From assembly GCA_947168365.1 (NCBI GenBank), contig CAMVLO010000083.1:1-13708 (forward strand): a stretch of DNA of 13,708 bases. The letters run 5' to 3'. The number at the start of each line of letters is the position of its first letter. Position 1 is the first letter of the stretch. Origin of the DNA: UBA3824 sp017541145. GTDB taxonomy: Bacteria; Bacteroidota; Bacteroidia; Bacteroidales; UBA3824. Both the position numbers and the translations under genes were made by a program. Under the pieces are notes generated by a model. That model was not told where the DNA came from, searched no databases, and worked only from the letters and a program-made list of their open reading frames with translations. Shown one piece after another: positions 1 through 6,013 of the stretch.

Positions 1-20
1 GTAACCGCCACCTTTTACAA

Positions 21-55
21 AGCGAAATCGTTAGAAATAATGGTTTCGCTTTTTT
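21..55 (+). terminator. Intrinsic terminator of an upstream gene outside the window
   Basis: A 9-bp stem (AGCGAAATC at 21-29 with GGTTTCGCT at 42-50, one G-U pair) with a 12-nt loop is followed directly by a run of T. No gene precedes it inside the window, so it most likely ends a plus-strand gene finishing at or before position 4, where a TAA is present. Confidence 0.7.
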
Positions 56-129
56 CGTTGTTTGATTATTTTGTAAAATCCTTTATCTTTTTTGTTTGAT
101 TACTAAATTTCTACTATGCTTCAGTTTCG

Positions 130-192
130 TTTTATCTTTTTAATTCGGAGATAAATGAAAATACAGTAAAAAAATCATATTAAAAGATAAAA
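130..192. repeat. AT-rich imperfect inverted repeat
   Basis: The arms at 130-144 and 179-192 (TTTTATCTTTTTAAT and ATTAAAAGATAAAA) are complementary apart from a one-base bulge. They lie just upstream of the promoter of the structured leader. This could be a weak terminator or a protein-binding hairpin, or simply a by-product of AT-rich sequence. Apart from this repeat, 56-217 shows no gene. Confidence 0.35.
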
Positions 193-217
193 AATATCGT
201 GAATAAATTTTTTTTTA

Positions 218-225
218 TATATTTG
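218..225 (+). promoter_or_regulatory. Bacteroidota -7 promoter box for the leader/XRE-like transcript
   Basis: TATATTTG matches the TAnnTTTG -7 element of Bacteroidota primary sigma factors. No clear -33 TTG lies at the usual distance, so this is a half-supported promoter. Transcription would start near 231, where the structured leader begins. Confidence 0.45.
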
Positions 226-230
226 CCACA

Positions 231-560
231 GAATCCTCTGCGCAAATGAGGTGGAGGGTTTTACATATATTATTTTAGAAGGCGATTATTTACGCTTAGT
301 TTTTGACGCACTGAAACTTCGCAACTTTCAAAAAAACATGTCAGAAACAACAGCAGCGATAACCGTCCGTGGGTATGTATTGATGGTTCATCAACGGATT
401 GATGTGCCTTGACTATACTTACGGCGTGAGGATTCGCTGCCCTGTTTCTACATGTTTAGGTAGCGAAGACCTCAGTGCGTGGAGCGGGCAGAATATGGAT
501 TCCACGCCTTTTTTATGTGGTCTGATTTCGGAATCCAATCGGACGGATAATTTACAACCC
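231..560 (+). ncRNA. Candidate structured leader RNA or small RNA upstream of the XRE-like gene
   Basis: About 330 bases between the promoter and the XRE-like start codon are rich in pairing. AATCCTC (232-238) can pair with GAGGGTT. TTGATG (380-385) and CATCAA (389-394) form a tight hairpin. A compound stem runs from 424 to 478: GCG/TGC, TGAGG/CCTCA with one bulged G, and the 9-bp TTCGCTGCC/GGTAGCGAA (433-441 with 459-467, one G-U). An intrinsic terminator at 477-514 follows. CCGTCCG (363-369) could pair with CGGACGG (540-546), but a 7-bp match over this length can arise by chance. It was not recognised as 6S RNA, tmRNA, RNase P RNA or SRP RNA; 6S-like or Bacteroidales-specific Rfam families remain possible. 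It could be an independent small RNA ending near 514, or a leader that controls the downstream gene by attenuation. Confidence 0.5.
477..514 (+). terminator. Intrinsic terminator inside the leader, before the XRE-like gene
   Basis: GCGTGGA (477-483) pairs with TCCACGC (501-507) around a 17-nt loop and is followed by CTTTTTT. It lies 46 bases before the ATG at 561, and no promoter motif was seen in that gap, so expression of the XRE-like gene would need read-through. The 3' arm is partly shared with an alternative pairing, GGATTCC (497-503) with GGAATCC (530-536), which would disrupt the terminator. Confidence 0.65.
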
Positions 561-773
561 ATGAAGAAAACTATCGGACAAATGATAAAAGAAGAATTGG
601 AGCGTCAAGGGCGAACTAAAGTATGGTTTGCAAAAAGTATCAACCGTTCTGATTCAACATGTTACAATATTTTTAATAACAATACCATTGATACCGAACT
701 TCTAAAAGTAATCTGCAAAGTATTAAGTCATGATTTTTTCAAAGACCTTTCTGAAGAACTAAACAACCAATAG
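561..773 (+). CDS. Small XRE-like helix-turn-helix protein
   Basis: This 70-aa protein resembles the short lambda-repressor-like proteins that are abundant in Bacteroidota. Residues about 4-60 form a compact helical domain: an opening helix (TIGQMIKEELERQG), then VWFAKSINRS and STCYNIFNN as the likely helix-turn-helix, then IDTELLKVICKVL and the HDFF signature. It should bind DNA in the cytoplasm; its targets are unknown. The reading frame is open back to 399, but that extension crosses the terminator hairpin and has no family similarity, so the ATG at 561 is preferred. No Shine-Dalgarno sequence is present, as usual for the phylum. It follows the structured leader directly and lies upstream of a palindrome at 777-788. 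Family assignment is fairly sure; function is not. Confidence 0.8.
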   Translation: MKKTIGQMIKEELERQGRTKVWFAKSINRSDSTCYNIFNNNTIDTELLKVICKVLSHDFFKDLSEELNNQ

Positions 774-776
774 TAT

Positions 777-788
777 CCAAAATTTTGG
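777..788. promoter_or_regulatory. Perfect 12-bp palindrome after the XRE-like gene
   Basis: CCAAAATTTTGG begins three bases after the XRE-like stop codon and about 35 bases upstream of the promoter for the 891 gene. There is no loop or T-tract, so it is unlikely to be a terminator. Its position between a regulator and a promoter fits an operator, but this rests only on sequence symmetry. Confidence 0.3.
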
Positions 789-821
789 AGAATTTCATAC
801 AGAAAAACGGGGATTAAACTT

Positions 822-852
822 TTTGTTAGTATAAAAAAGAGCTATAATATTG
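822..852 (+). promoter_or_regulatory. Bacteroidota-type promoter for the 891 gene
   Basis: TTTG at 822-825, a 19-bp spacer and TAATATTG at 845-852 (one mismatch to TAnnTTTG) give the expected -33/-7 layout. Transcription would start near 859, about 32 bases before the ATG. Confidence 0.5.
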
Positions 853-890
853 CATATCGATAAATTATTAACAACTTAAATTATAAAATA

Positions 891-1468
891 ATGAAAATTA
901 ACTATTTTACTCTACTGGCTATTATGCTTTCTTTTTGCATCAATTCATTTGCACAGCAAAATGATAAAAGCATAGCTCGTGTTCAAAAAAAACAATGGAA
1001 TCTTTGCTTTTTGTGACAATGAACCAATCTCCGATTACGAAATTATTGACCGTGTAAAATCAAACATGTCATGGTCTGGTCAATTTAATGAAATAAGGAA
1101 TAAATTAATCAAAAAAGCAGTTAAAGAGCATTCTGATTGCGACGCTGTTGTAAGAAGCATGGCACAAGGAAGCACTGACCGACCGTGCAATCGTAATTAA
1201 ATTCAAAGAAGGTCAAGATAAAGAAAAACTTGCATTAGCACGCGCAAACAAAGTAAACGGATTATATATTTTTACAGATTGTGAACCTATCAATGAATAT
1301 GAAATAGTTGACCGTGAATCAAATGTTATGGCATGGTCATCTCAATATCAAGCTATTAGAGACAAATTAGTTAGAAAAGCTGTCAAAGACCAACCAAGTG
1401 CATCCGGCGTAATTTTAACTTTTTCGACTGGTGGTGTGGATAAGGCATCAGTCATAAAATTTAAATAA
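891..1468 (+). pseudogene. Secreted two-domain repeat protein, broken by two frameshifts
   Basis: Starting at the ATG at 891, a Sec signal peptide (MKINYFTLLAIMLSFCINSF, then AQQ) leads into a mature region that goes out of frame at an eight-A run (985-992). Reading seven As restores NNGIFAFCDNEP. A second break lies at about 1162-1172, where GACC occurs twice in tandem; removing one copy restores GSTDRAIVIKFKEGQ, and the frame then stays open to the TAA at 1466. The repaired protein is about 190 aa with two tandem copies of one domain of roughly 66 aa: each has FxDxEPIxxYEIxDR near its start, then a W-S-x-Q-(F/Y) patch, then KLxxKAVK, and ends in VIKFK. Short secreted Bacteroidota proteins with one such domain are familiar to me, but I know of no function. 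The two shifts do not compensate each other. Either this is a recent pseudogene, or the sequence has errors, or the tracts vary by slippage. Confidence 0.75.
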
Positions 1469-1564
1469 GAAACAATCAACACCGGAGCGATTATGGTAAA
1501 CTTTGCTATTGATTGGGGAACTCGAAATTAATTTTTTTAGTTAACAATTTAATACACAACCAAA

Positions 1565-2218
1565 ATGAAACAAATTAGATTTATGTTTGCCATGTTACTT
1601 ATGGCAACTACATTGGCTTTTACAGCATGTAGCAGTGATGACGACGATGATTCGGATGTAAGAGACCAAGCTGTCGGTAATTATTCCGGTACTATGTCAA
1701 TTTACGTAGAAAATGAAGGAAAATTAGTTCCTTTTGCATCAGAACTCGCTGAACTTGGAGAAGCACTTGGTATTACCTTTAATGAAAGTGATTTTCAAGT
1801 AAAAGGTACAGCAACAGTTTCAAAAACCGACGGTAACAAACTTATCGTAAAAGAAGACGGCTCAGACGGTGATCAATGGGTTTTGAACAACATCAGAGAA
1901 GCTTCTAACGGCTTTATTTTTGATGTAGAATCCACAACAGTTAACGAGGTAAGCTTTACAAATTATTCCGGCTATCACCTCGAAGGCGAAACCAAAAGTT
2001 ACGGTGGCGGCTTTATTGCGGCAAATAATAAATTGGAATTCTACATCTACACTACAATGGAAGAATTTATGGATGCTGCTCTCAAAGAAGCAAATCTCAG
2101 CGATGAAGAAATAGAAGGGTTGGCAGCACTTCTTGTAGCTGCAGGATACACAGAAGAAGATGCAGAAGAAGATGCAAAACAAAAAGTCGTTGTTGAATTT
2201 ACACTTACGAAGAAATAA
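1565..2218 (+). CDS. Probable surface-exposed lipoprotein of unknown function
   Basis: This 217-aa protein begins with a lipoprotein signal peptide ending LAFTAC, with the lipidated cysteine at residue 22. The next residues, SSDDDDDSD, match the Bacteroidota lipoprotein export signal (Ser followed by three acidic residues), which sends lipoproteins to the outer face of the outer membrane. Residues about 36-150 are rich in beta-strand patterns (GNYSGTMSIYV, FQVKGTATVSK, NKLIVKE), suggesting a small barrel or calycin-like fold. This is followed by an acidic helical stretch (about 160-205, EEFMDAALKEANLSDEEIEG and AGYTEEDAEEDAKQK) and a last strand, VVVEFTLTKK. No enzyme motif is visible. It lies 96 bases after the broken 891 gene and is closed by its own terminator. 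A relative of Bacteroidales calycin-like DUF families is possible but unproven. Confidence 0.8.
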   Translation: MKQIRFMFAMLLMATTLAFTACSSDDDDDSDVRDQAVGNYSGTMSIYVENEGKLVPFASELAELGEALGITFNESDFQVKGTATVSKTDGNKLIVKEDGSDGDQWVLNNIREASNGFIFDVESTTVNEVSFTNYSGYHLEGETKSYGGGFIAANNKLEFYIYTTMEEFMDAALKEANLSDEEIEGLAALLVAAGYTEEDAEEDAKQKVVVEFTLTKK

Positions 2219-2243
2219 ATCCGACAATTTATTTTATTTTTAC

Positions 2244-2284
2244 AAAAGTGCAGTTTCGTTTTTCTGAGATTGCACTTTTTTTGT
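2244..2284 (+). terminator. Intrinsic terminator after the 1565 lipoprotein gene
   Basis: AAAAGTGCA (2244-2252) pairs with TGCACTTTT (2271-2279), with further Ts after the stem. It ends the lipoprotein transcript before the nitroreductase promoter. Confidence 0.75.
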
Positions 2285-2335
2285 TTTTCAACATCTTTTC
2301 ATATTTACTAATCCGACCAAATTTTTTGTTACTTT

Positions 2336-2366
2336 TTTGCGTTTTCAAGTCGAATCATTAAATTTG
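2336..2366 (+). promoter_or_regulatory. Canonical Bacteroidota promoter of the nitroreductase gene
   Basis: TTTG at 2336-2339, a 19-bp spacer and TAAATTTG at 2359-2366 match the -33/-7 consensus fully. The start would be near 2373, leaving a leader of about 40 bases. Confidence 0.7.
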
Positions 2367-2413
2367 CATTCATTACAAATTACTAAAAATCACAAACAAT
2401 AAATAAATGACTT

Positions 2414-2926
2414 ATGGAATTTTTACAACTTACAAAAGAGCGTTACTCATGCAGAATGCTTACTGACAAACCTGTTGAGCAAGAAAAAATAGACAAAATA
2501 ATTGAATGCGCGAACTTTGCGCCTACAGGTGTTAACAAACAACCGTTTAAACTGTGGCTTATGCAAAGTAACGAGGCTGTAGAAAATGTCAAAAAAGTAA
2601 CGACATATACTTTTGGCGCGGGACTTTTTCTTGTTGTTGGCGGCAACCCTTCTGAGGCTTGGGTACGAAGTTTTGACAACAGAAATATCGCCGATGTAGA
2701 CGCTTCAATTGTTGCTACACATATCATGCTGGCGATTCATGACCTTGGACTTGCTACAACTTGGGTTGGAAAATTTGACGCGCCTCAGCTCAAAACACTT
2801 TATCCGGAAATGTCTGATTATGATTTAATTGCGATTTTCCCGATTGGCTATCCCGCAGAAAATGCTCAACCCGGTCCAAGACATTTCACAAGAAAAAATG
2901 TTGAAGAAATTGTAGTTAAAAAATAA
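2414..2926 (+). CDS. Nitroreductase-family FMN oxidoreductase
   Basis: This 170-aa protein is a compact member of the nitroreductase family: cytoplasmic, usually dimeric, FMN-dependent enzymes that use NAD(P)H to reduce nitroaromatics, quinones or enones. Visible features are the N-terminal FMN-phosphate motif RYSCR (10-14), APTGVNKQP (37-44, FMN ring contact), the central helix with DVDASIVATHIML (94-106), LGLATTWVG (111-119), the IGYP motif (144-147) and a C-terminal RK (160-161) that normally contacts FMN. The length is at the short end for the family but nothing appears missing. The ATG at 2414 gives the family's usual N-terminus. The gene has its own promoter and terminator. Its physiological substrate cannot be read from sequence. 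Confidence 0.92.
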   Translation: MEFLQLTKERYSCRMLTDKPVEQEKIDKIIECANFAPTGVNKQPFKLWLMQSNEAVENVKKVTTYTFGAGLFLVVGGNPSEAWVRSFDNRNIADVDASIVATHIMLAIHDLGLATTWVGKFDAPQLKTLYPEMSDYDLIAIFPIGYPAENAQPGPRHFTRKNVEEIVVKK

Positions 2927-2933
2927 AAAAACA

Positions 2934-2966
2934 GGCGGATTCTGCCAAACGAGTCCGCCATTTTTT
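2934..2966. terminator. Bidirectional terminator between nitroreductase and esterase genes
   Basis: GGCGGA (2934-2939) pairs with TCCGCC (2954-2959). T6 follows on the plus strand and A-rich sequence precedes it (T-rich on the minus strand), so it can serve both convergent genes. Confidence 0.8.
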
Positions 2967-2974
2967 ACAAGTTT

Positions 2975-3898
2975 TTATTTTAACCATTTATTCATTCTAA
3001 GCCATTTTTCGCAGGCATCGCGCCAAAACGATTGTGTATCTTCCGGAGATTTTACCCTAAGTCCGTGATCGCCGGCGGCATAAAGATGTAGTTCACACTG
3101 AACACCATTTTTACGTAAAGCATCAACATACATAATACTATTGATATAAGGTACAAGATTATCGTCAAGTGCATGAACCAAAAAAGCCGGCGGAGTATCT
3201 TTTGTAACTTGTTTATCGCTTGAATATCTGTCTGTTAACTCTCGGTTCGCATTTTTCCCAATAAGAGCTTCTCTTGTACCCGCATGAGTGTAAGTGGTAT
3301 CCAAAGTTATCACAGGGTAAATCAAAATAGAAAAATCGGGTCGCGCACTTACTTTATATTCTGATTTGTAAACTTCATCATTGTAATGTGTAGAAACCAA
3401 CGAAGCGAGATGTCCGCCCGCAGAAAAACCGATTACTCCAATTTGTGTTGGATTGATTCCATATTCAGCGGCATTGGCTCTCACATAACGAATCGCTTGT
3501 TGAACATCTTGCAACGGTCCGTTTTTCCTGTCTTTCATGGTTTTGTCACTCGGAAGACGATATTTCAGCACGAAAGCCGCAATCCCTTTAGAACTCAACC
3601 ATTTAGCTGTTTCAACACCTTCATACATATAAGTAAGTCCGGCATAACCTCCACCGGGACAAACCACGATAGCAGTTTTCGCATTTTCGGCAGGATAATA
3701 AGTGAGCGACGGCGTGGAAACTTTTGTAATCCAATGTTGATTTTGATTTGAATCCGGCTTATCGGGTTTAGGATTTCCGATTGCACCGGGAATCGAACCT
3801 TTGAAAAGTTCAATCTGTTTAGCCGGCTCTTGAGCACATGCTTGACTGTATAAAAAAACAGCTGTAACTGTAGCAGTTAAAAAATTGATTAGTTTCAT
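2975..3898 (-). CDS. Secreted alpha/beta-hydrolase esterase (acetyl-esterase-like)
   Basis: This 307-aa protein starts with a Sec signal peptide (MKLINFLTATVTAVFLYSQA, then CA) with likely cleavage before QEP, so it is probably periplasmic. The alpha/beta-hydrolase domain covers about 55-305. It shows the oxyanion motif CPGGGY (80-85), the nucleophile elbow GFSAGG with Ser159, an acidic residue in DDNLVP (Asp246 or Asp245) and His278 in GDHGL. Bacteroidota enzymes of this kind are often annotated as xylanase- or pectin-associated acetyl esterases that remove acetyl groups from plant polysaccharides; that is inferred here, not shown. It is convergent with the nitroreductase gene and stands alone on its strand. 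A weak promoter may lie at about 3929-3957 on the minus strand. Confidence 0.88.
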   Translation of the reverse strand: MKLINFLTATVTAVFLYSQACAQEPAKQIELFKGSIPGAIGNPKPDKPDSNQNQHWITKVSTPSLTYYPAENAKTAIVVCPGGGYAGLTYMYEGVETAKWLSSKGIAAFVLKYRLPSDKTMKDRKNGPLQDVQQAIRYVRANAAEYGINPTQIGVIGFSAGGHLASLVSTHYNDEVYKSEYKVSARPDFSILIYPVITLDTTYTHAGTREALIGKNANRELTDRYSSDKQVTKDTPPAFLVHALDDNLVPYINSIMYVDALRKNGVQCELHLYAAGDHGLRVKSPEDTQSFWRDACEKWLRMNKWLK

Positions 3899-3996
3899 CT
3901 TAATAAGATTTTTGATTAAATACCGCTGTAAAAATACTTAATTTATAAAAAACAAAGAAAAAATTATTCAAAATTTGATTTAACTTATAAAAAACA

Positions 3997-4327
3997 TCAC
4001 TCCTTCAATATCGGGTTATACATTGTTTTCCGAAACGAGTTCATCGTATTGTTCGTCGGTTTGGAGGTTGGTAACACGTTTTATAATTCGGTTGTGACGC
4101 GTGTAGCCGCCCCGCCACTGAAGTTCAAAACGTTGGTCGGTTTCTATGATTTCATAATTGTTTTCGGACGGATGGTCGGCAGAAAGTTTGTCGTGTAGAA
4201 ATTCATCATCGAGTCAAAGATTGATTTTGAAAGTGATGTTGGTACGGTTTTCGAGTTGCAGGTCGATGTAATTGTATGCAAGCGTAGCACTGCAAGCAAA
4301 CGGAATGGTGCGGTCGACGTCGGGAAA
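3997..4327 (-). pseudogene. C-terminal remnant of a VanW-family protein
   Basis: Read on the minus strand from 4327, the frame gives FPDVDRTIPFACSATLAYNY followed by IDLQLENRTNITFKINL, a TGA stop (4214-4216), then LDDEFLHDKLSADH, FELQWRGGYTRHNRIIKRV and ELVSENNV before a TAA at 4016. A shift then gives YNPILKE with a stop at 3997. RTIPFxCxATLxYNYIDL, R(R/G)GxxxRHN and the final ENN are features of the VanW family, known from vancomycin-resistance clusters and many unrelated genomes; its molecular role is poorly understood. The N-terminal part is absent: a stop precedes the remnant at about 4346. The stretch looks richer in G+C than its surroundings, which suggests acquired DNA now decaying. 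It is not a functional resistance gene. Confidence 0.72.
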
Positions 4328-4750
4328 ATTTTGAAAACTAAATAGTTAAAATTATTTTGCTGTTACAAATATTTCACATTAATGAGTGCTAACCTGCTAA
4401 TACAATGTGAAATACGGATGCAAATGTAGCACAAAAAAACGCATAAATAGCATCATGGGCAGAAATTTTTTTTACAGTTACCGTATCGGTGATATCTGCA
4501 ACTAAGTATTTGTCAACCGACCTGTACAAGTAAAATTCTTGTATGTTGATATTATAAAAAATACTTTGGGCAATTGCCATGATCAGACTTTGAAAGATAT
4601 TGTTGTTGAAGCGTTTTTTGTTGTTACTTTTACATTAATTAGGGGTTTTGTTTTATCTATCGCGCTTTTTTTACCCTATTTTGTTACAAACTCGTATGAT
4701 TTTGTTACATTCTGAATATATTTTTCTTATGACTTCCTACCGTTTTACAC
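4328..4750. other. Gene-poor stretch with inverted repeats
   Basis: No convincing gene was found here. A 63-codon minus-strand frame (4389-4580, ATG start) has no recognisable domain, no promoter and ends inside an inverted repeat, so it is not called. The stretch holds an 11-bp inverted repeat at 4370-4414 and a two-part hairpin at 4513-4549 (TCAAC/GTTGA and TACAAG/CTTGTA). Together with the adjacent VanW remnant this may be the residue of a lost element. Confidence 0.4.
4370..4414. repeat. Perfect 11-bp inverted repeat with 23-bp centre
   Basis: TATTTCACATT (4370-4380) and AATGTGAAATA (4404-4414) are exact reverse complements. The centre contains GCTAAC-CTGCTAA, a near-repeat. There is no T-tract, so it is not a terminator. 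It could be an operator, a recombination site or a remnant of an element end. Confidence 0.5.
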
Positions 4751-4758
4751 TATCTTTG
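4751..4758 (+). promoter_or_regulatory. Bacteroidota -7 box of the small 4.75-5.09 kb unit
   Basis: TATCTTTG, followed by CC, is an exact TAnnTTTG match. No clear TTG sits at -33. Transcription would begin near 4764, giving a leader of about 47 bases before the ATG at 4811. It may also supply the 5139 gene. Confidence 0.55.
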
Positions 4759-4810
4759 CCATGAGAGAAATTTGGTTTTATAATACTTTTTTGTTTTCAA
4801 TATTTGTAAT

Positions 4811-5032
4811 ATGATGACCCTTTTTTTGACTTTTTTATCTCTTTGTCTCTTGAGATTGGTTTTGAGAGATGTGGATATCAAGGGTGAAGTTATTAAAGTA
4901 TTCTACAACTATTTTTCTTCTTGTTTTATGATGAATACTTCTTTTGTTGCTGTTCTTAAAGATGTATTTGTCGGTTATGCAGAATCTTTTGATAAGCTTT
5001 CTGCTCAAAATTGTTATGTTGATAGTAATTAG
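4811..5032 (+). CDS. Hypothetical small protein with hydrophobic N-terminus
   Basis: This possible 73-aa protein starts MMTLFLTFLSLCLLRLVL, one hydrophobic segment that could be a membrane anchor or signal peptide. It continues with a mixed region (DVDIKGEVIKVFYNYFSSCF) and a polar tail with two cysteines spread through the chain. There is no recognisable domain. Support comes from context: a promoter box at 4751 and a strong terminator at 5054-5087 frame it as its own unit. Either ATG (4811 or 4814) could start it. A 17-codon frame at 4761-4814 overlaps its start but begins before the predicted transcription start. The transcript could equally be non-coding, or the ORF could be a leader peptide for the 5139 gene. 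Confidence 0.35.
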   Translation: MMTLFLTFLSLCLLRLVLRDVDIKGEVIKVFYNYFSSCFMMNTSFVAVLKDVFVGYAESFDKLSAQNCYVDSN

Positions 5033-5053
5033 TGTAAATTAAATAGATGTCAG

Positions 5054-5087
5054 CCCCGTTGATTCAAAGCAATTAGCGGGGTTTTTT
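5054..5087 (+). terminator. Strong intrinsic terminator between the 73-aa ORF and the 5139 gene
   Basis: CCCCG (5054-5058) pairs with CGGGG (5077-5081), extended by TTGATT/AATTAG with two wobble pairs to about 11 bp around a short loop, then T6. Only 51 bases separate it from the next start codon. Confidence 0.85.
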
Positions 5088-5138
5088 ATGCTGTTACATA
5101 AAAAATTACTTAATTAGGTTTTACTTTTTACCAATAAA

Positions 5139-5954
5139 ATGCGAAATTTGTTTTTTATAATTACATCATTAGTGTTTGTAATTTCAGTTGGCTTTTATTC
5201 ATGTCAACTTGATGAAGAAGGTACTTTAGTGGGAATTTTTTCGGTTTCGGACACTCGAAAGGTGAAATTTTCTTCCGGAAACCTTCAATATAATTTTGCT
5301 AATCATACATGGAAGTTTGCAAAATGTCAATATGATGTCATAGGAGAAACAAATAGTTTTACTCAAAATAATTTTGACGGTTGTATTGATCTTTTTGCGT
5401 GGGGATCTGCTAATAATCCTGCTGTCGGCAGATATGCTAAAGATATTGCAGATAAGTTTACGGATTGGGGACATAATGTAATTTCAACCGGTTCCAATTG
5501 CGGTAACCCGAATGTTTGGCGTACTCTTACTACCGGAGAATGGATTTATTTGTTTACAAAACGTGCTAAAGCTACTTCGCTTGTAAATTTTGCTACTGTT
5601 GAAAATGTTCGCGGTATTGTTATTTTGCCCGATGATTGGATTTGTCCTTCGGGTGTAACTTTCAACCCGCTTAATCCGGTGGCTTTCAATGTTACTGATT
5701 TTAGAATCAATATGAATTCGGTTTCTGACGATAATTTCAAGATGAATGTTTATAATAAAAATCAGTTTGAGATATTGGAATCTTCCGGCGCATTGTTTTT
5801 ACCTTTTTGCAACAATTTTGAAGGCGGTTATTGGTCAAGTTCCGATGAAGGCAGTTTTTTGTCGTTGACTCCTGCTTGTATTTGTCCCGACCAAGATTGT
5901 GTTAAGAATGCGTTTTTATTGAATGTCAGATTGGTACGAAATTTTGAGGATTGA
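5139..5954 (+). CDS. Envelope protein of a repeated Bacteroidales family, probable lipoprotein
   Basis: This 271-aa protein has an N-terminal hydrophobic signal ending GFYSC, so Cys22 may be lipidated, although FYS is a loose lipobox. QLDEEG follows. The mature protein belongs to a family often found in several copies in Bacteroidales genomes. Its markers are VSDTRKVKFSSGNLQY (about 36-51), a WKFAKCQYDVIGE segment, DLFAWGS, a WRTLTTGEW segment, VILPDDW, GALFLPFC, GYWSSS and the closing VRLVRNF. The pattern resembles carbohydrate- or adhesion-related C-type-lectin/formylglycine-like folds, but no function is established. No promoter motif fits in the short gap after the terminator at 5087, so expression may depend on read-through from 4751. 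A strong terminator follows the gene. Confidence 0.82.
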   Translation: MRNLFFIITSLVFVISVGFYSCQLDEEGTLVGIFSVSDTRKVKFSSGNLQYNFANHTWKFAKCQYDVIGETNSFTQNNFDGCIDLFAWGSANNPAVGRYAKDIADKFTDWGHNVISTGSNCGNPNVWRTLTTGEWIYLFTKRAKATSLVNFATVENVRGIVILPDDWICPSGVTFNPLNPVAFNVTDFRINMNSVSDDNFKMNVYNKNQFEILESSGALFLPFCNNFEGGYWSSSDEGSFLSLTPACICPDQDCVKNAFLLNVRLVRNFED

Positions 5955-5965
5955 ATATTTTGTAC

Positions 5966-6008
5966 AAAAAAATGCGGATTACAACAAATTGTAATCCGCA
6001 TTTTTTTT
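5966..6008. terminator. Bidirectional intrinsic terminator
   Basis: AATGCGGATTACAA (5971-5984) pairs perfectly with TTGTAATCCGCATT (5989-6002) around a 4-nt loop, with A-rich and T-rich flanks. It serves both the 5139 gene and the convergent carboxylesterase gene. Confidence 0.93.
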
Positions 6009-6013
6009 GATGT

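Noticed and set aside
157..175. 19-base sequence shared (one mismatch) with 13473-13491, around TACAGTAAAAAAAT
   Set aside because: It is dominated by an A run in AT-rich DNA, so a chance match is plausible, although both copies precede the two most unusual regions of the window.
399..560. N-terminal extension of the XRE-like protein (open frame back to 399)
   Set aside because: It crosses the compound stem and terminator hairpin and has no similarity to the family; the ATG at 561 gives the usual protein start.
985..992. Programmed frameshifting or transcriptional slippage at A8 to rescue the 891 gene
   Set aside because: A second, independent 4-base duplication downstream would still break the protein, so slippage at A8 alone cannot restore it.
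3997..4327. Functional vancomycin-resistance gene
   Set aside because: Only the C-terminal part remains, with an internal stop and a frameshift, and no other van genes are nearby.
4389..4580. 63-codon minus-strand ORF
   Set aside because: No recognisable domain, no promoter, and its end falls within an inverted repeat; it may be a chance frame.
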